Source: Thermoplasmata archaeon (lineage in GTDB: Archaea; Thermoplasmatota; Thermoplasmata; Lutacidiplasmatales; UBA184). From it: a DNA stretch of 64,000 nt. The notes under the pieces are model-generated. The model was not told the DNA's origin. It did not search any database and saw only the letters and a program-made list of their open reading frames with translations. Positions 44,097-52,749 of the stretch are shown here, one piece after another (positions within the stretch are counted from its first letter, which is position 1; each line of letters opens with the position of its first letter). The DNA lies in contig JAKAVQ010000002.1 in NCBI GenBank assembly GCA_021817245.1, positions 181,657-245,656 of the forward strand, given 5' to 3'. A program made the position numbers and the translations under genes.

Positions 44097-45116
44097 CTAG
44101 CGCCACTCCACGCGAGGGTCGAGGACGCCGTAGAGGATGTCGGCGATCATGTTCCCGATCACGACCCCGATCGCGAAGACGATCACGACCCCGATCGTCC
44201 CGGAGAAGTTGTAGCCCGTGATCGCGCTGAACGCGTAGGAACCGATCCCGGGCCACGCGAAGACCTCTTCGACGATCACCGTGCCCGAAAGGAGCCCTCC
44301 CGCCGTGACCCCGAGGACCGTGGTCGTCGAGATGAGCGCGTTCCGGAGCGCGTGCTTGTAGAGGACGACGAACTCGGAGAGGCCCTTCATCCGCGCGGAG
44401 TTCACGAAGTCGAGCGGGAGGACCTCGAGCATCGAGCTCCGGGTCATCCGGGTCGCGATGCCCATGTTAACGAACGCGAGGACCGACGCGGGGAGGATCA
44501 GGTGCACGAGCGCGTCCCCCGCCCACGGGAGGTTGCCCGCGAGCAGCGCGTCGACGACACTCATGTGGGTGACCTGGGCGAACGGCGGCGGGGTCGACGT
44601 GTACTCGCCGCCCGTCGGCAGTCCGAGGAACGGACCGATGAGGATCGCCGCGACCACCGCGCCGAGGTACGTCGGCGTCGCCCATCCCGAGAGGTAGAAG
44701 ATCCGGACGAGGTGGTCGCCGAGGCGACCGGAGTACTGGGCCGCCACGACGCCGAGCGGGATCCCGATCAGGACCATCAGGACGAGCGAGGCGAGCACGA
44801 GCTCGAGCGTCGCGGGGAGGGCGACCGCGATCACGGGGAGCACCGGAACGCCCGCCGGGGAGTTCCCCCAGTTCCCGTCGATCAGGTTCGCGGTGTACTT
44901 GAAGAACTGGACGTAGAGCGGCTGGTGGAGGCCGAAGGTGATCGCGCACTGGGCCAGCTGGGCCGGCTTCGCCCGTGGGAACCAGACCGCGCAGGGGTTC
45001 GAGACCGCGACGTGGGTGAAGAAGAACGTGATGACGATGACCCCGAAGAGGACGGGGATGAGGAAGAGGAGGCGCTTCGCGACAAAGACCGCGAGATCGG
45101 TGAGACTACGACCCAA
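44097..45116 (-). CDS. dppB: peptide ABC transporter permease (DppB-like)
   Basis: A 339-residue permease with the family N-terminus AKRLLFLIPVLFGVIVITFF and six TM helices. The EAA-type loop is SARMKGLSEFVVLYKHALRN, and VIVEEVFAWPGIGSYAFSAI is a DppB landmark. The start is TTG at 45116, preceded by AGGAGGAG (about 45125-45132 on the minus strand). First gene of the operon; the TATA box at 45186-45193 lies 75 nt upstream. Confidence 0.92.
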   Translation of the reverse strand: MGRSLTDLAVFVAKRLLFLIPVLFGVIVITFFFTHVAVSNPCAVWFPRAKPAQLAQCAITFGLHQPLYVQFFKYTANLIDGNWGNSPAGVPVLPVIAVALPATLELVLASLVLMVLIGIPLGVVAAQYSGRLGDHLVRIFYLSGWATPTYLGAVVAAILIGPFLGLPTGGEYTSTPPPFAQVTHMSVVDALLAGNLPWAGDALVHLILPASVLAFVNMGIATRMTRSSMLEVLPLDFVNSARMKGLSEFVVLYKHALRNALISTTTVLGVTAGGLLSGTVIVEEVFAWPGIGSYAFSAITGYNFSGTIGVVIVFAIGVVIGNMIADILYGVLDPRVEWR

Positions 45117-45185
45117 CCCCCGCTCCTCCTATCGGGAGAGCGGAGCCCCCGCCCCCCGGCCACCCGGGGGCCAACCGGCCGAGGC

Positions 45186-45193
45186 TATTAATT
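45186..45193 (-). promoter_or_regulatory. TATA box of the dppBCDF-like operon
   Basis: AATTAATA on the minus strand in the gap after the 45222 gene. It would give an mRNA with a leader of about 45-50 nt containing a Shine-Dalgarno site, unlike most genes here. Confidence 0.5.
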
Positions 45194-45221
45194 CCCCCGA
45201 CGGCCGCGGGAGACCCGTCGG

Positions 45222-46850
45222 TTACGGAAGGTAATCGCGGGGGAGCGACCGGAGCTCCTTCAGCGTCTCGGTGGCGATCGAGACGAACTTGTCGACGTCC
45301 TTCTCGGTGTGCGCGCTCGAGAAGGTGATCCGCTCGTAGTTGTCCGGGTGGATGTAGATCCCCTTGTCGAGCAGGAGCTGGTGGTGCCGGAGGTAGAGGT
45401 TCCAGTCGATCTGGAGCGACTCGCGGTAGTTGACGATCTTCTTGCGACGCGTGAAGAAGAACTGGAGCATCCCGTTCACCGACTGGACGAGCATCGAGAT
45501 CTTCGCGTCGCGGGCCGCCTCCTCGAGCCCCTTCTCGAGCTTCGTCGTGAGACGACCGAAGCGAGCGTAGAGCTCCTCGCCGCCGCGGTGGAGCATCTTG
45601 AGGTTCGCGAGCGTCCCGGCCATCGAGAGGTTGTTCGCGAAGTACGTGCCGCCGAACGAGATCCGCCCCGGGGCGATCAGGTCCATGTACTCCGCCTTCC
45701 CGCTGACCGCGGAGACCGGCACCCCGCCGCCGAGCGCCTTCGCCCAGCAGGAGATGTCCGGCTCGACCCCGTAGAGCTGCTGCGCGCCTCCCGGGGCGAT
45801 CCGGAAGCCCGTGAACACCTCGTCGAAGATCACGAGCATCTCGTTCTCGTGGGCGACATCGACCAAGCGCTTCAGATAGCCGGGTTCGGGCGGGATGATG
45901 CCGGCGTTCGCCATCACCGGTTCGAGGATCACGGCCGCCAGCCGGTGGCGGTAGCGGCGGACCATCCTCTCGAACGCCGTCACCGAGTTGTACGGGGCGA
46001 CCATCACGTAGTCGGTGACCCCCGGCGGGATCCCCGCCGAGTTCGGCAGCGGCCGCGGGTACTCGTCGAGGCCGGCGACGACCGGCGGCGCCTCCGCGCT
46101 GATGAGCGCGAGGTCGTGCTGGCCGTGGTAGTGCCCCTCGAACTTGAGGATCGCGTCCTTGCCCGTCACGGCGCGCGCGATCCGGATCGCGTTCATCGTC
46201 GCGTCGGAGCCGTTCGAGCAGAACGCGACGCGTTCGGCGTTCGGCACGAGCTTCTGGAACATCTTGGCCGTCTCGATCTCGAGCGCGGTCGGGGAGGCGA
46301 AGTGGAATCCGAACTGCGCCGCCTCCTGGACGGCGCGCACCTGTTCGGAGGGCGCGTGGCCGTTGATGAGGACGCCGTACGCGAGGTTGAAGTCGAGGTA
46401 CTCGTTGCCGTCCTCGTCCCAGATCCGCGGCCCCTTCGCTCGGGCGATGAACGGGGGGACGGGGTCGTACGAAGCGACCCGGATGAGGGAGCTCGACGAG
46501 TTCGGGATCCGCTTCTTCCCTTCCTCGAACAACTTCGCGCTCTTCTTGAGCTTCGGGACGAGCCGCGCGATCGGGATCGGCAGCGGGGAGGCTTCGAGGT
46601 CGGCCGCGGGCGGCACCGGCCCGAGGTCCTTCGGGGCCTCCTTCGCGGGCTCGCGCGCGGCCTCCTTGCGCGGCTCCTTCGGTTCCTCCGCCGCGTCGTC
46701 CTTCGGCGCGGGGGGCCCGGCAGGGGCCGGGATCGCGGCGTCCTCCGCCGTCAGAGGGCCGGGGAGCGGGTCCGCCCGGGCGAGGCTGGTCGAGACTCCG
46801 GGCTCCCGTGACGGGAGCGCGGACGTCGGGGCGGGTTCCCTTTCCGCCAT
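45222..46850 (-). CDS. class III aminotransferase with long disordered N-terminus
   Basis: 542 residues. The first ~95 are low-complexity, rich in Pro, Ala, Glu and Lys (AAREPAKEAPKDLGPVPPA), and are not part of the family fold. The rest is a GSA-aminomutase-like aminotransferase: FCSNGSDATMNAIRIARAVT, EGHYHGQHD, LVIFDEVFTGFR and CWAKALGGGVPVSA (PLP Lys). ATG 46850 lies within ATATGG, and a strong TATA box at 46891-46900 gives a ~19-nt leader. The substrate is probably an amino acid or amine with a distal amino group. Confidence 0.86.
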   Translation of the reverse strand: MAEREPAPTSALPSREPGVSTSLARADPLPGPLTAEDAAIPAPAGPPAPKDDAAEEPKEPRKEAAREPAKEAPKDLGPVPPAADLEASPLPIPIARLVPKLKKSAKLFEEGKKRIPNSSSSLIRVASYDPVPPFIARAKGPRIWDEDGNEYLDFNLAYGVLINGHAPSEQVRAVQEAAQFGFHFASPTALEIETAKMFQKLVPNAERVAFCSNGSDATMNAIRIARAVTGKDAILKFEGHYHGQHDLALISAEAPPVVAGLDEYPRPLPNSAGIPPGVTDYVMVAPYNSVTAFERMVRRYRHRLAAVILEPVMANAGIIPPEPGYLKRLVDVAHENEMLVIFDEVFTGFRIAPGGAQQLYGVEPDISCWAKALGGGVPVSAVSGKAEYMDLIAPGRISFGGTYFANNLSMAGTLANLKMLHRGGEELYARFGRLTTKLEKGLEEAARDAKISMLVQSVNGMLQFFFTRRKKIVNYRESLQIDWNLYLRHHQLLLDKGIYIHPDNYERITFSSAHTEKDVDKFVSIATETLKELRSLPRDYLP

Positions 46851-46890
46851 ATAGAACGCATCTCGGGCGTCCGTCGGAGCCCGAACTGGC

Positions 46891-46900
46891 TATATATAAT
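46891..46900 (-). promoter_or_regulatory. strong TATA box of the 46850 gene
   Basis: TATATATAAT (ATTATATATA on the minus strand) is the most AT-rich promoter element in the window. The region 46860-47054 is intergenic and comparatively AT-rich, and may hold regulatory sites. Confidence 0.55.
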
Positions 46901-47054
46901 TGGCTTGCGCCACGAACGCACGGTACTGCTCACGCTGCGCGCAGATACACGCAACCGAACGTCCTATTCCACGTGACGAACTGCACCAAAACCGTGAGCA
47001 AAACGCCTCAAGTCGAGCGATTTGATGGCATTTTGTTGCGGCGAAGGAGGATTC

Positions 47055-48254
47055 TCATCCTTTCCGGAACGGGGGCAGCGGAGGTTCCTCCGGTGCGATC
47101 GTCGTCTCGATCCCGCGCTTCGCGAGCGCCGCCCGGAACGGGCCCGCCGGAACGCACCGCTCGGGCGGGACAACGCCGACCTCGCGGACCTCGCCGCGGG
47201 CGATCATCTCCGCCCCGATCGCGCCCGCGACACCGACCGCGTACTCGGTGGCGGTGAGGTGCCAGTCGGGGCGCGGCGGGAACCGCGCGATCGCGTGGCG
47301 GACGACCGGGCGCCCCGCCTTCGTTCCCGTGAGCTCGACGTCGCAGACCTCCCAGTCGTCGACCGTGACGCCCTCGGGCGCCCCGAGGAGCTTCTCGCGC
47401 TTGAGGAGGGCGAGCGTGAACTCGCGCGGGGTGACCGCGTGGCCCTTGACCTCGAGCGGGGTGTCGGAGCCGAGGCCGAGCTTCGACATGATGCGGAGGA
47501 CCTCGATCCCCGGCCCGCCCTCCTTCCACTCGCAGTGCGTCAGCCCCTTCGACCGGAGGCTCTCGGGCAGCGTCGCCGGCTCGGAATGGAGCGTCCGGTA
47601 GACCCGCGTGCGCCCGACCGGCGGGGCGAAATCGAACTCCTCGGCCCCGCTCATCGCCTCCCGGTCCTCGTACCGGCCGCCCTCGAAGACGACCGCCGGC
47701 AGGATCATCTCGTCCAGGAACGTGCTCGGCGACCAGGTGAACGAGACCTCGGGCCCGTTGACCGTGAGGTCGCGCCAGCCGTCGCGGATCACGACCGAGT
47801 CGACGTGCTCGAGGTCGCTCGCCGCCTGCATCGCGAGCACGTTCGAGACCCCGGGGACCTGGCCGAGGCCCGGAATCGCGATCCGGTCGGCCCGCCGGAA
47901 CGCTGCGTCGAGCGCGAGCTGGCGGCGGGTCATGTGGAAGAGCCCGCCGAAGTCAAGGTACGGGACCCCGGCGTCGAGCGCCGACTCCATCACCGTGAGG
48001 TTGAACGTGTACTGCACGGCATTGACGACGACCGTCGCGTTCTCGAGGAGGCGGCGGACCGCGGCCTTGTCGCGGACGTCGATCCGCTCGGCGACCGCCC
48101 GCGGCCCGGCGGCCCGGGCCGCCGACTCGGCCAGGGCGGCATCGAGGTCCGCGGCGACGACCGTGTCGAACGTTCCGCCGGTCGCGAGGTCGCGCACCGT
48201 GCACCGTCCCGTCAACCCCCCGCCGCCCAGCACCACCGCCCGCATCGTTCGCAC
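47055..48254 (-). CDS. saccharopine dehydrogenase-like / lysine 6-dehydrogenase-like oxidoreductase
   Basis: 399 residues. It has an N-terminal Rossmann nucleotide site VVLGGGGLTGRCTVRDL, a conserved VVVNAVQYTFNLTVMESALD, DFGG, and a substrate domain beginning PGLGQVPGVSNVLAMQAA. This matches the saccharopine dehydrogenase family, which includes lysine 6-dehydrogenase and related enzymes that oxidise or reduce imines of amino acids. In this amine-rich region it could feed aminoadipate semialdehyde into the dehydrogenases. GTG 48254 lies 30 nt after a TATAC box (48282-48286, minus); ATG 48245 is an alternative. Confidence 0.82.
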   Translation of the reverse strand: MRTMRAVVLGGGGLTGRCTVRDLATGGTFDTVVAADLDAALAESAARAAGPRAVAERIDVRDKAAVRRLLENATVVVNAVQYTFNLTVMESALDAGVPYLDFGGLFHMTRRQLALDAAFRRADRIAIPGLGQVPGVSNVLAMQAASDLEHVDSVVIRDGWRDLTVNGPEVSFTWSPSTFLDEMILPAVVFEGGRYEDREAMSGAEEFDFAPPVGRTRVYRTLHSEPATLPESLRSKGLTHCEWKEGGPGIEVLRIMSKLGLGSDTPLEVKGHAVTPREFTLALLKREKLLGAPEGVTVDDWEVCDVELTGTKAGRPVVRHAIARFPPRPDWHLTATEYAVGVAGAIGAEMIARGEVREVGVVPPERCVPAGPFRAALAKRGIETTIAPEEPPLPPFRKG

Positions 48255-48315
48255 CCTACCGCGGGCGCCAAGAGGCCCGGCTATACGAGCCTTCGGTCGG
48301 GATTCGCGTGCGGGG

Positions 48316-48912
48316 TCACGCGGACGAGCGCTTTCGGGGGGTCCGCGCGGACTTCCCCACCGGTCTCCGTTCCGCCGGCGGCACGGGCGCCTCCGAGGTC
48401 GGCGGGGGCGTCGGGGCGCCCGACGTGCGGTTCAGGAGCTCCCGGAACGTCTCGAAGTGCCGGAGGAACGGGTCGGCGCGCCGCCGGTCCTCGAGTTCCC
48501 CCAGCGCGATCTCGAGCAGGGCCTTCGCCTTCCCGTTCCCGGCCGCCGCCTGGACGAGGTAGACGCACAGCACCTGGTAATGCGGGAGGACGAAGGCGTC
48601 CGTGCGGGGAGTGCTCATGTCGCCCTTGCGCGGACGGTACATCCGCTCGATCGGCACTTCGGCGGCCACCGCCCGGCGGTGCGAGAACCCGAAGTAGCGG
48701 CCGGGCCCGAGGATCCGGGTGACCTCGCGGACGTTGCCGTTCAGGTTGTTCGTCAGGCGGTCGCATTCGTGCCAGCACCAGAGTCCGAACCCGAAGTCCC
48801 CGTCGAGGTACGCGGCCCATGCCTGGCGGTACAGCTCCCGCTCCCTCTCCTCCTGGGGGAGCTCGGGGAGGAGCGCCGCCTTCCAGTCGGAGACGAGGAG
48901 GTCGACCCGCAT
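48316..48912 (-). CDS. hypothetical protein
   Basis: A 198-residue soluble, mostly helical protein: MRVDLLVSDWKAALLPELPQ, then YLDGDFGFGLWCWHECDRLT, VTRILGPGRYFGFSHRRAVA and a C-terminal Pro/Arg-rich tail. No family is recognised. ATG 48912 has AAGGAG about 12 nt upstream. In-frame GTGs at 48942 and 48960 would add up to 16 residues; the latter is 23 nt after the amidohydrolase stop. The frame stays open for kilobases upstream, but only as a shadow. Probably co-transcribed with the amidohydrolase. Confidence 0.6.
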   Translation of the reverse strand: MRVDLLVSDWKAALLPELPQEERERELYRQAWAAYLDGDFGFGLWCWHECDRLTNNLNGNVREVTRILGPGRYFGFSHRRAVAAEVPIERMYRPRKGDMSTPRTDAFVLPHYQVLCVYLVQAAAGNGKAKALLEIALGELEDRRRADPFLRHFETFRELLNRTSGAPTPPPTSEAPVPPAERRPVGKSARTPRKRSSA

Positions 48913-48983
48913 CGACGGCGAGAACTCCTTCTTCGTAGGCACCGGGGGCGGGGTCGCCACGTCGCGCGAAGAGAGTGAGGAGG

Positions 48984-50570
48984 TTAGACGGTTTCCCCCG
49001 GACCCCCCGCACGACGGCGGTAGACGCAACTGCCGTCCACCCAGGTCTCCCGCACCGACGCGGCTCCCCGGCCGACCGCGGCCCCCAGGCGGGGGGCGTC
49101 CAGGACAACGAAGTCGGCGCGTGACGCGGGCTCGAGCGTCCCCAGGACCGCCGTACCGAGGGCCCGTCCCCCGTTGACCGTGTAGAGCCTCAGCGCCGTC
49201 TCGGGGTCGAGCGACTCGGCCGGCGTCGGGTTCGCCGATCTCCCGGACGCCGGGTCGGACCGCTCGACCGTGGCCCGGATCCCGCGCCACGGGTCGATCG
49301 GGTCGTACGGCGCATCGCTCGAGCCGGCGAGGAGGAGGCCGCGGCCGAGGAGCGAGCGGAACGCGTAGGCCCAGCGCGACCGCTCGGGGCCAAGGCGAGC
49401 CCCGAGCCAGTGGTCGCTCCAAACGAACCCGGGCTGCACGACGAGCGCCGGATGCGCCTCCTCCATCGAGGGCCACAACTCGGGTGGGGTCAGGGCGGCG
49501 TGCTCGATCCGGGCGGGCGACCGGGTGCGTCCCGTCCAGGGCCGCAGGAGCCGCGTCGCCCGCTCCACGGCGCGGTCGCCGATCGCGTGCAGGGCGGGAG
49601 CGAGTCCGAGCTTCACCGAGCGCTCGATCGCGCCGCCGAGCTCCTCGTCCGTGCCCACGGGCATCCCCTCCTCCGCCGGTAGGTCCGCGTACGGCGCCGA
49701 GAGCCAGGCCGTTCGGGGACCGAAGGCCCCGTCGGTGAATCCCTTCGTGCCGAGAACCGCGAAGCGGTCGGGCCTCCCCGCGGGGGCGAGGGCCGGGCGG
49801 GCGAACTCCTCGAGCCGGGACATGCGAAGGTACAGGCGGACCCGTATCGGCAGTCGGCCGGCCTCCGCGAGACCCCGGAGCGACCCCGCCTCCTCGGGAC
49901 CCGTGCTCATCGTGGCGACCGTGGTCAGCCCGAAGGAGGCGCAGAGCTCGAGCGTCCGCTCGAGCGCCGGAGGGTCGGCGAGGTCGGCGTCGGACGCGAG
50001 GGCCCCGACCGACGCCATCGCGCCCTCGAAGAGACGGCCGTCGGGCCGTCCGTCCGGCGTCCGGCCGAACCGGCCGTTGCGGGGGTCGGACGCCGCCCGG
50101 TCGATGCCGGCGGCGCGGAGCGCCGCCGTGTTGACCACGGCCGCGTGGCCGCTCGCGTGGTAGAGCACCACGGGCCGGTCCGCGACCGCGCGGTCGAGGT
50201 CGGCCGCGAGCGGCCACCGGCGGTCGGCGAACCGCTCCGCCTCCCACCCGTGGCCGACGACGGCGCTCCCGGGGCGCACCGCGCTTCGGGCCGCGAGGCG
50301 CTCGACCAGGTCGGAGACCGACCGCGCCTCGGCGAGGTTGAACCCTTCCCGGGCGCGCGTCGCCTCCCCGAGGTGGAGGTGGGCATCGATGAGCCCGGGG
50401 ACGACCAGACGGCCCGAGAGGCGCTCGACCTCGGCGCCCGCCGGTGTCGCCCGCTCGACCGAGGCGAGGGTCCCCACGGTGCGGATCCGCCCGTCCTCGA
50501 CGAGCATCGCCTCGACGTACCGCTGGCCGGTGAAGATCCGACCGTCCCGGAAGAGACGCGTTTCGCTCAT
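48984..50570 (-). CDS. YtcJ-like amidohydrolase (amidohydrolase 3 family)
   Basis: A 528-residue metal-dependent hydrolase. GRIFTG starts the composite beta sandwich, VVPGLIDAHLHL is the metal-binding HxH strand of the barrel, and PALHAIGDRAVERATRLLRP and LLLAGSSDAPYDPIDPWRGI are typical YtcJ motifs. The family removes N-acyl or amide groups from small molecules; the substrate is unknown. The ATG at 50570 begins MSETRLFRDGRIFTG. It lies between glnA and the unknown 48316 gene on the same strand, possibly as an operon. Confidence 0.88.
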   Translation of the reverse strand: MSETRLFRDGRIFTGQRYVEAMLVEDGRIRTVGTLASVERATPAGAEVERLSGRLVVPGLIDAHLHLGEATRAREGFNLAEARSVSDLVERLAARSAVRPGSAVVGHGWEAERFADRRWPLAADLDRAVADRPVVLYHASGHAAVVNTAALRAAGIDRAASDPRNGRFGRTPDGRPDGRLFEGAMASVGALASDADLADPPALERTLELCASFGLTTVATMSTGPEEAGSLRGLAEAGRLPIRVRLYLRMSRLEEFARPALAPAGRPDRFAVLGTKGFTDGAFGPRTAWLSAPYADLPAEEGMPVGTDEELGGAIERSVKLGLAPALHAIGDRAVERATRLLRPWTGRTRSPARIEHAALTPPELWPSMEEAHPALVVQPGFVWSDHWLGARLGPERSRWAYAFRSLLGRGLLLAGSSDAPYDPIDPWRGIRATVERSDPASGRSANPTPAESLDPETALRLYTVNGGRALGTAVLGTLEPASRADFVVLDAPRLGAAVGRGAASVRETWVDGSCVYRRRAGGPGETV

Positions 50571-50627
50571 GCGCGCCTGCGGGCCGGCAATCGGGGCCGG
50601 ACGAAGAAAGGGTTGGCCGGTGCGGCG

Positions 50628-52121
50628 TTATACGTCGAGGTACCGGTAGAACTCGTAGGGGTGGGGCCTCAGGTTCAGCTCGAGCTGCTCCTCGCGCTTC
50701 AGCTCGATGTAGGTATCGAGGAGCGTCGAGGAGAACGCGGGCTTGAGGAACTCCCGGTCCGACTCGAGGCAGTCGAGGGCCTCCCCCAGCGAACCGGGGA
50801 GCTCCCGGATCCTCAGCTCGCGGCGCTTTCCCGGCGTGAGCTTGTAGATGTTCTCGTCGACCGGCGGAGGCGGTTCGATCTTGTGCCGGATGCCGTCGAG
50901 GCCCGCGAGCGCGAGCGCGGCCTCGGTGAGGTAGATGTTCGCCGCCGAATCGGGCGTGCGGTACTCGACGCGCTTCGCCTCGGGTCGCTTGCGATGGTAG
51001 AACGGGATGCGGATGCTCGCCGACCGGTTCGCGCGGCTCCACGCGATGAAGACAGGGGCCTCGTAGCCGGGCACGAGACGGCGATAGGAGTTGGTGATCG
51101 GGTTCGTGATCGCGCAGAGCGCGCGCGAGTGCTCCATCAGGCCGCCGACGTAGTAGCGGCACGTCTGGCTGACCTCGGCGTACGCGTCGTTCGCATCGTA
51201 GAACGCGTTCGTTCCTTTCGACCAGATCGACTGGTTCGTGTGCATGCCGATCGCGTTGTCCCCGTAGATCGGCTTCGGCATCAGGCAGCCGAGCTTGCCG
51301 TGGCGGTGCGCCACGTTCTTGATCACGTACCGAAGATCCTGGATGTGGTCGGCGGTCGGCACGAGGTCGTCGAAGTGGATGTTGATCTCCGACTGGCTCG
51401 CGGTCGCGACCTCGTGGTGGTGGGCGTCGATCACGACGCGGAAGTCGTCCTCGAGGACGCTGCACATCTCGGCCCGCAGGCCGACGAGGGAATCGACCGG
51501 GGGCGTGCGGTGGTACCCCTCCTTGAAGCGGACGGTCGGTCGGACCTCGCCGGCCTGCCACGGGGCTTCGGACTGGTTGATGAGGTAGCCGGCGCCGGCC
51601 CAGGCGTCCCGGACGCCGGCGTACGACGGGATCATCTGGACGGAGTCGAAGACCCAGAACTCGACCTCGGGTCCCCAGTAGGAGTGGTCGTACCCGGCCT
51701 CCGCGAGGACCTCTTCGGTCCGTCGGGCGACCCAGCGGGGGTCGTGGTCGTACGGGTCCTGGGTCCCGCCGATCCGGACGTCACAGATGAACCGGACCGT
51801 GCGGCCGGATTCGGCGTTCCACGGGATCGTCGCGAGGGTACGGGGGTCCGGGACGAGCACCATGTCGGAGTCGAAGATCTCCCGGAATCCGCGGACCGAG
51901 GAGCCATCGAGCTTCGGGACCCCCGAGCGGAACATCTCGGCGTTGAGCTCGGAGAAGGGGATGTCGACCTGGTTGTACCCGCCGAAGACGTCCGTGTAGA
52001 ACAGCTCCACCCAGCGGGTCTTCTCCGCCTTGAGCCGGTCGAGGATCGCCGTCGTATCCGCTGCCGCCTTCGCGCCGCGTTTCGGTGCCGTAGAGATGCC
52101 CCCGGGCCTTCCGAATCCCGT
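50628..52121 (-). CDS. glnA: glutamine synthetase family enzyme
   Basis: Glutamine synthetase fold: FYTDVFGGYNQVDIP, WGPEVEFWVFDS (metal Glu), EINIHFDDLVPTADH, FMPKP-like GCLMPKPIYGDNAIGMH, NPITNSYRRLVPGYEAP and RIPFYHRKRPEAKRVEYRTP. It ligates ammonia or an amine to glutamate. The first GTG at 52010 gives 460 aa but removes the conserved AILDRLKAEKTRW. No ATG, GTG or TTG exists from there up to the in-frame TAG. The codon at the expected leaderless position is ACG at 52119-52121, 27 nt below the TATA box, so 52121 is used tentatively. In this context a gamma-glutamyl-polyamine or -amine synthetase role is also possible. Confidence 0.8.
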   Translation of the reverse strand, partial: TGFGRPGGISTAPKRGAKAAADTTAILDRLKAEKTRWVELFYTDVFGGYNQVDIPFSELNAEMFRSGVPKLDGSSVRGFREIFDSDMVLVPDPRTLATIPWNAESGRTVRFICDVRIGGTQDPYDHDPRWVARRTEEVLAEAGYDHSYWGPEVEFWVFDSVQMIPSYAGVRDAWAGAGYLINQSEAPWQAGEVRPTVRFKEGYHRTPPVDSLVGLRAEMCSVLEDDFRVVIDAHHHEVATASQSEINIHFDDLVPTADHIQDLRYVIKNVAHRHGKLGCLMPKPIYGDNAIGMHTNQSIWSKGTNAFYDANDAYAEVSQTCRYYVGGLMEHSRALCAITNPITNSYRRLVPGYEAPVFIAWSRANRSASIRIPFYHRKRPEAKRVEYRTPDSAANIYLTEAALALAGLDGIRHKIEPPPPVDENIYKLTPGKRRELRIRELPGSLGEALDCLESDREFLKPAFSSTLLDTYIELKREEQLELNLRPHPYEFYRYLDV

Positions 52122-52144
52122 CCGCTACTTCAAGCCTCGTCCGG

Positions 52145-52151
52145 AATTATT
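52145..52151 (-). promoter_or_regulatory. TATA box of glnA
   Basis: CAATAATT on the minus strand, centred at about 52148. The predicted transcript start is near 52121. It directly abuts the palindromic operator at 52152-52163. Confidence 0.5.
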
Positions 52152-52163
52152 GGACGTACGTCC
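52152..52163. promoter_or_regulatory. candidate Lrp/AsnC operator
   Basis: GGACGTACGTCC is a perfect 12-bp palindrome next to the glnA TATA box, in the gap shared with the divergent regulator gene. A related half-palindrome GGACGTCC occurs at 52216-52223, just inside the regulator gene. Binding would block TBP/TFB access to glnA and could autoregulate the regulator. Confidence 0.5.
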
Positions 52164-52182
52164 GACTTCGTTGGCGATTTCC

Positions 52183-52187
52183 TTAAC
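52183..52187 (+). promoter_or_regulatory. TATA box of the Lrp/AsnC gene
   Basis: TTAAC centred 26 nt before the ATG at 52211; leaderless spacing. Confidence 0.45.
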
Positions 52188-52210
52188 TTCGACCGACCCA
52201 TTCATGAACC

Positions 52211-52702
52211 ATGGGACGGACGTCCACATTGGACGACCTCGACCGGTCGATCCTCGAAGAACTGAACTTCGACGCGCGACGCAGCCACCGCGAGATCGCG
52301 CACCGCCTCAAGGTCTCGCCGACGACGGTGAGCGCGCGGGTCGCGCGGCTCGAGGCCCAGGGGACCATCCGAGGGTACATCCCGGTCCTCGACGACGAGC
52401 AGCTCGGCTGGGACCTCTGGGCGGTCGTCGGGATCCGCATCCTCAAGGGCCGGCTGCGCGAGGTCGAGGAGCGCCTCGCGAAGGACCCCAGGGCCTACGT
52501 CATCTTCGACGTGACGGGGGACTACGACGCGCTCCTCATCGGCCGCTTCCGGGACCGACGCGACCTCGACCGTTTCGTGAAGCACGCCCTCCAGGACCCG
52601 CACGTCGAGCGGTCCAACACCCAGGTCGTTCTCAACCGCGTGAAGGAGGACCGACGGGTGCCCGTCCAGCGCCGAAGCGGCGGCCGCGAGACCGCGGAGT
52701 AA
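52211..52702 (+). CDS. Lrp/AsnC family transcriptional regulator
   Basis: 163 residues. The N-terminal winged HTH is DDLDRSILEELNFDARRSHR then EIAHRLKVSPTTVSARVARL. The C-terminal RAM ligand-binding domain follows (WAVVGIRILKGRLREVEERL, YVIFDVTGDYDALLIGRFRD). Such regulators sense amino acids or glutamine. It is divergent from glnA with a shared 90-bp region holding a perfect palindrome, so it probably controls glnA and perhaps the catabolic island. ATG 52211 is supported by its TATA box. Confidence 0.92.
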   Translation: MGRTSTLDDLDRSILEELNFDARRSHREIAHRLKVSPTTVSARVARLEAQGTIRGYIPVLDDEQLGWDLWAVVGIRILKGRLREVEERLAKDPRAYVIFDVTGDYDALLIGRFRDRRDLDRFVKHALQDPHVERSNTQVVLNRVKEDRRVPVQRRSGGRETAE

Positions 52703-52749
52703 CGGCTAAGAGGGTCGGGGACCCCTTCCGGCACCGAGGACGAACGACC

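Noticed and set aside
48316..51561. 1081-codon minus-strand open frame as one giant protein
   Set aside because: Only the last ~200 codons behave as a gene. The upstream part is a frame shadow of the amidohydrolase and glnA.
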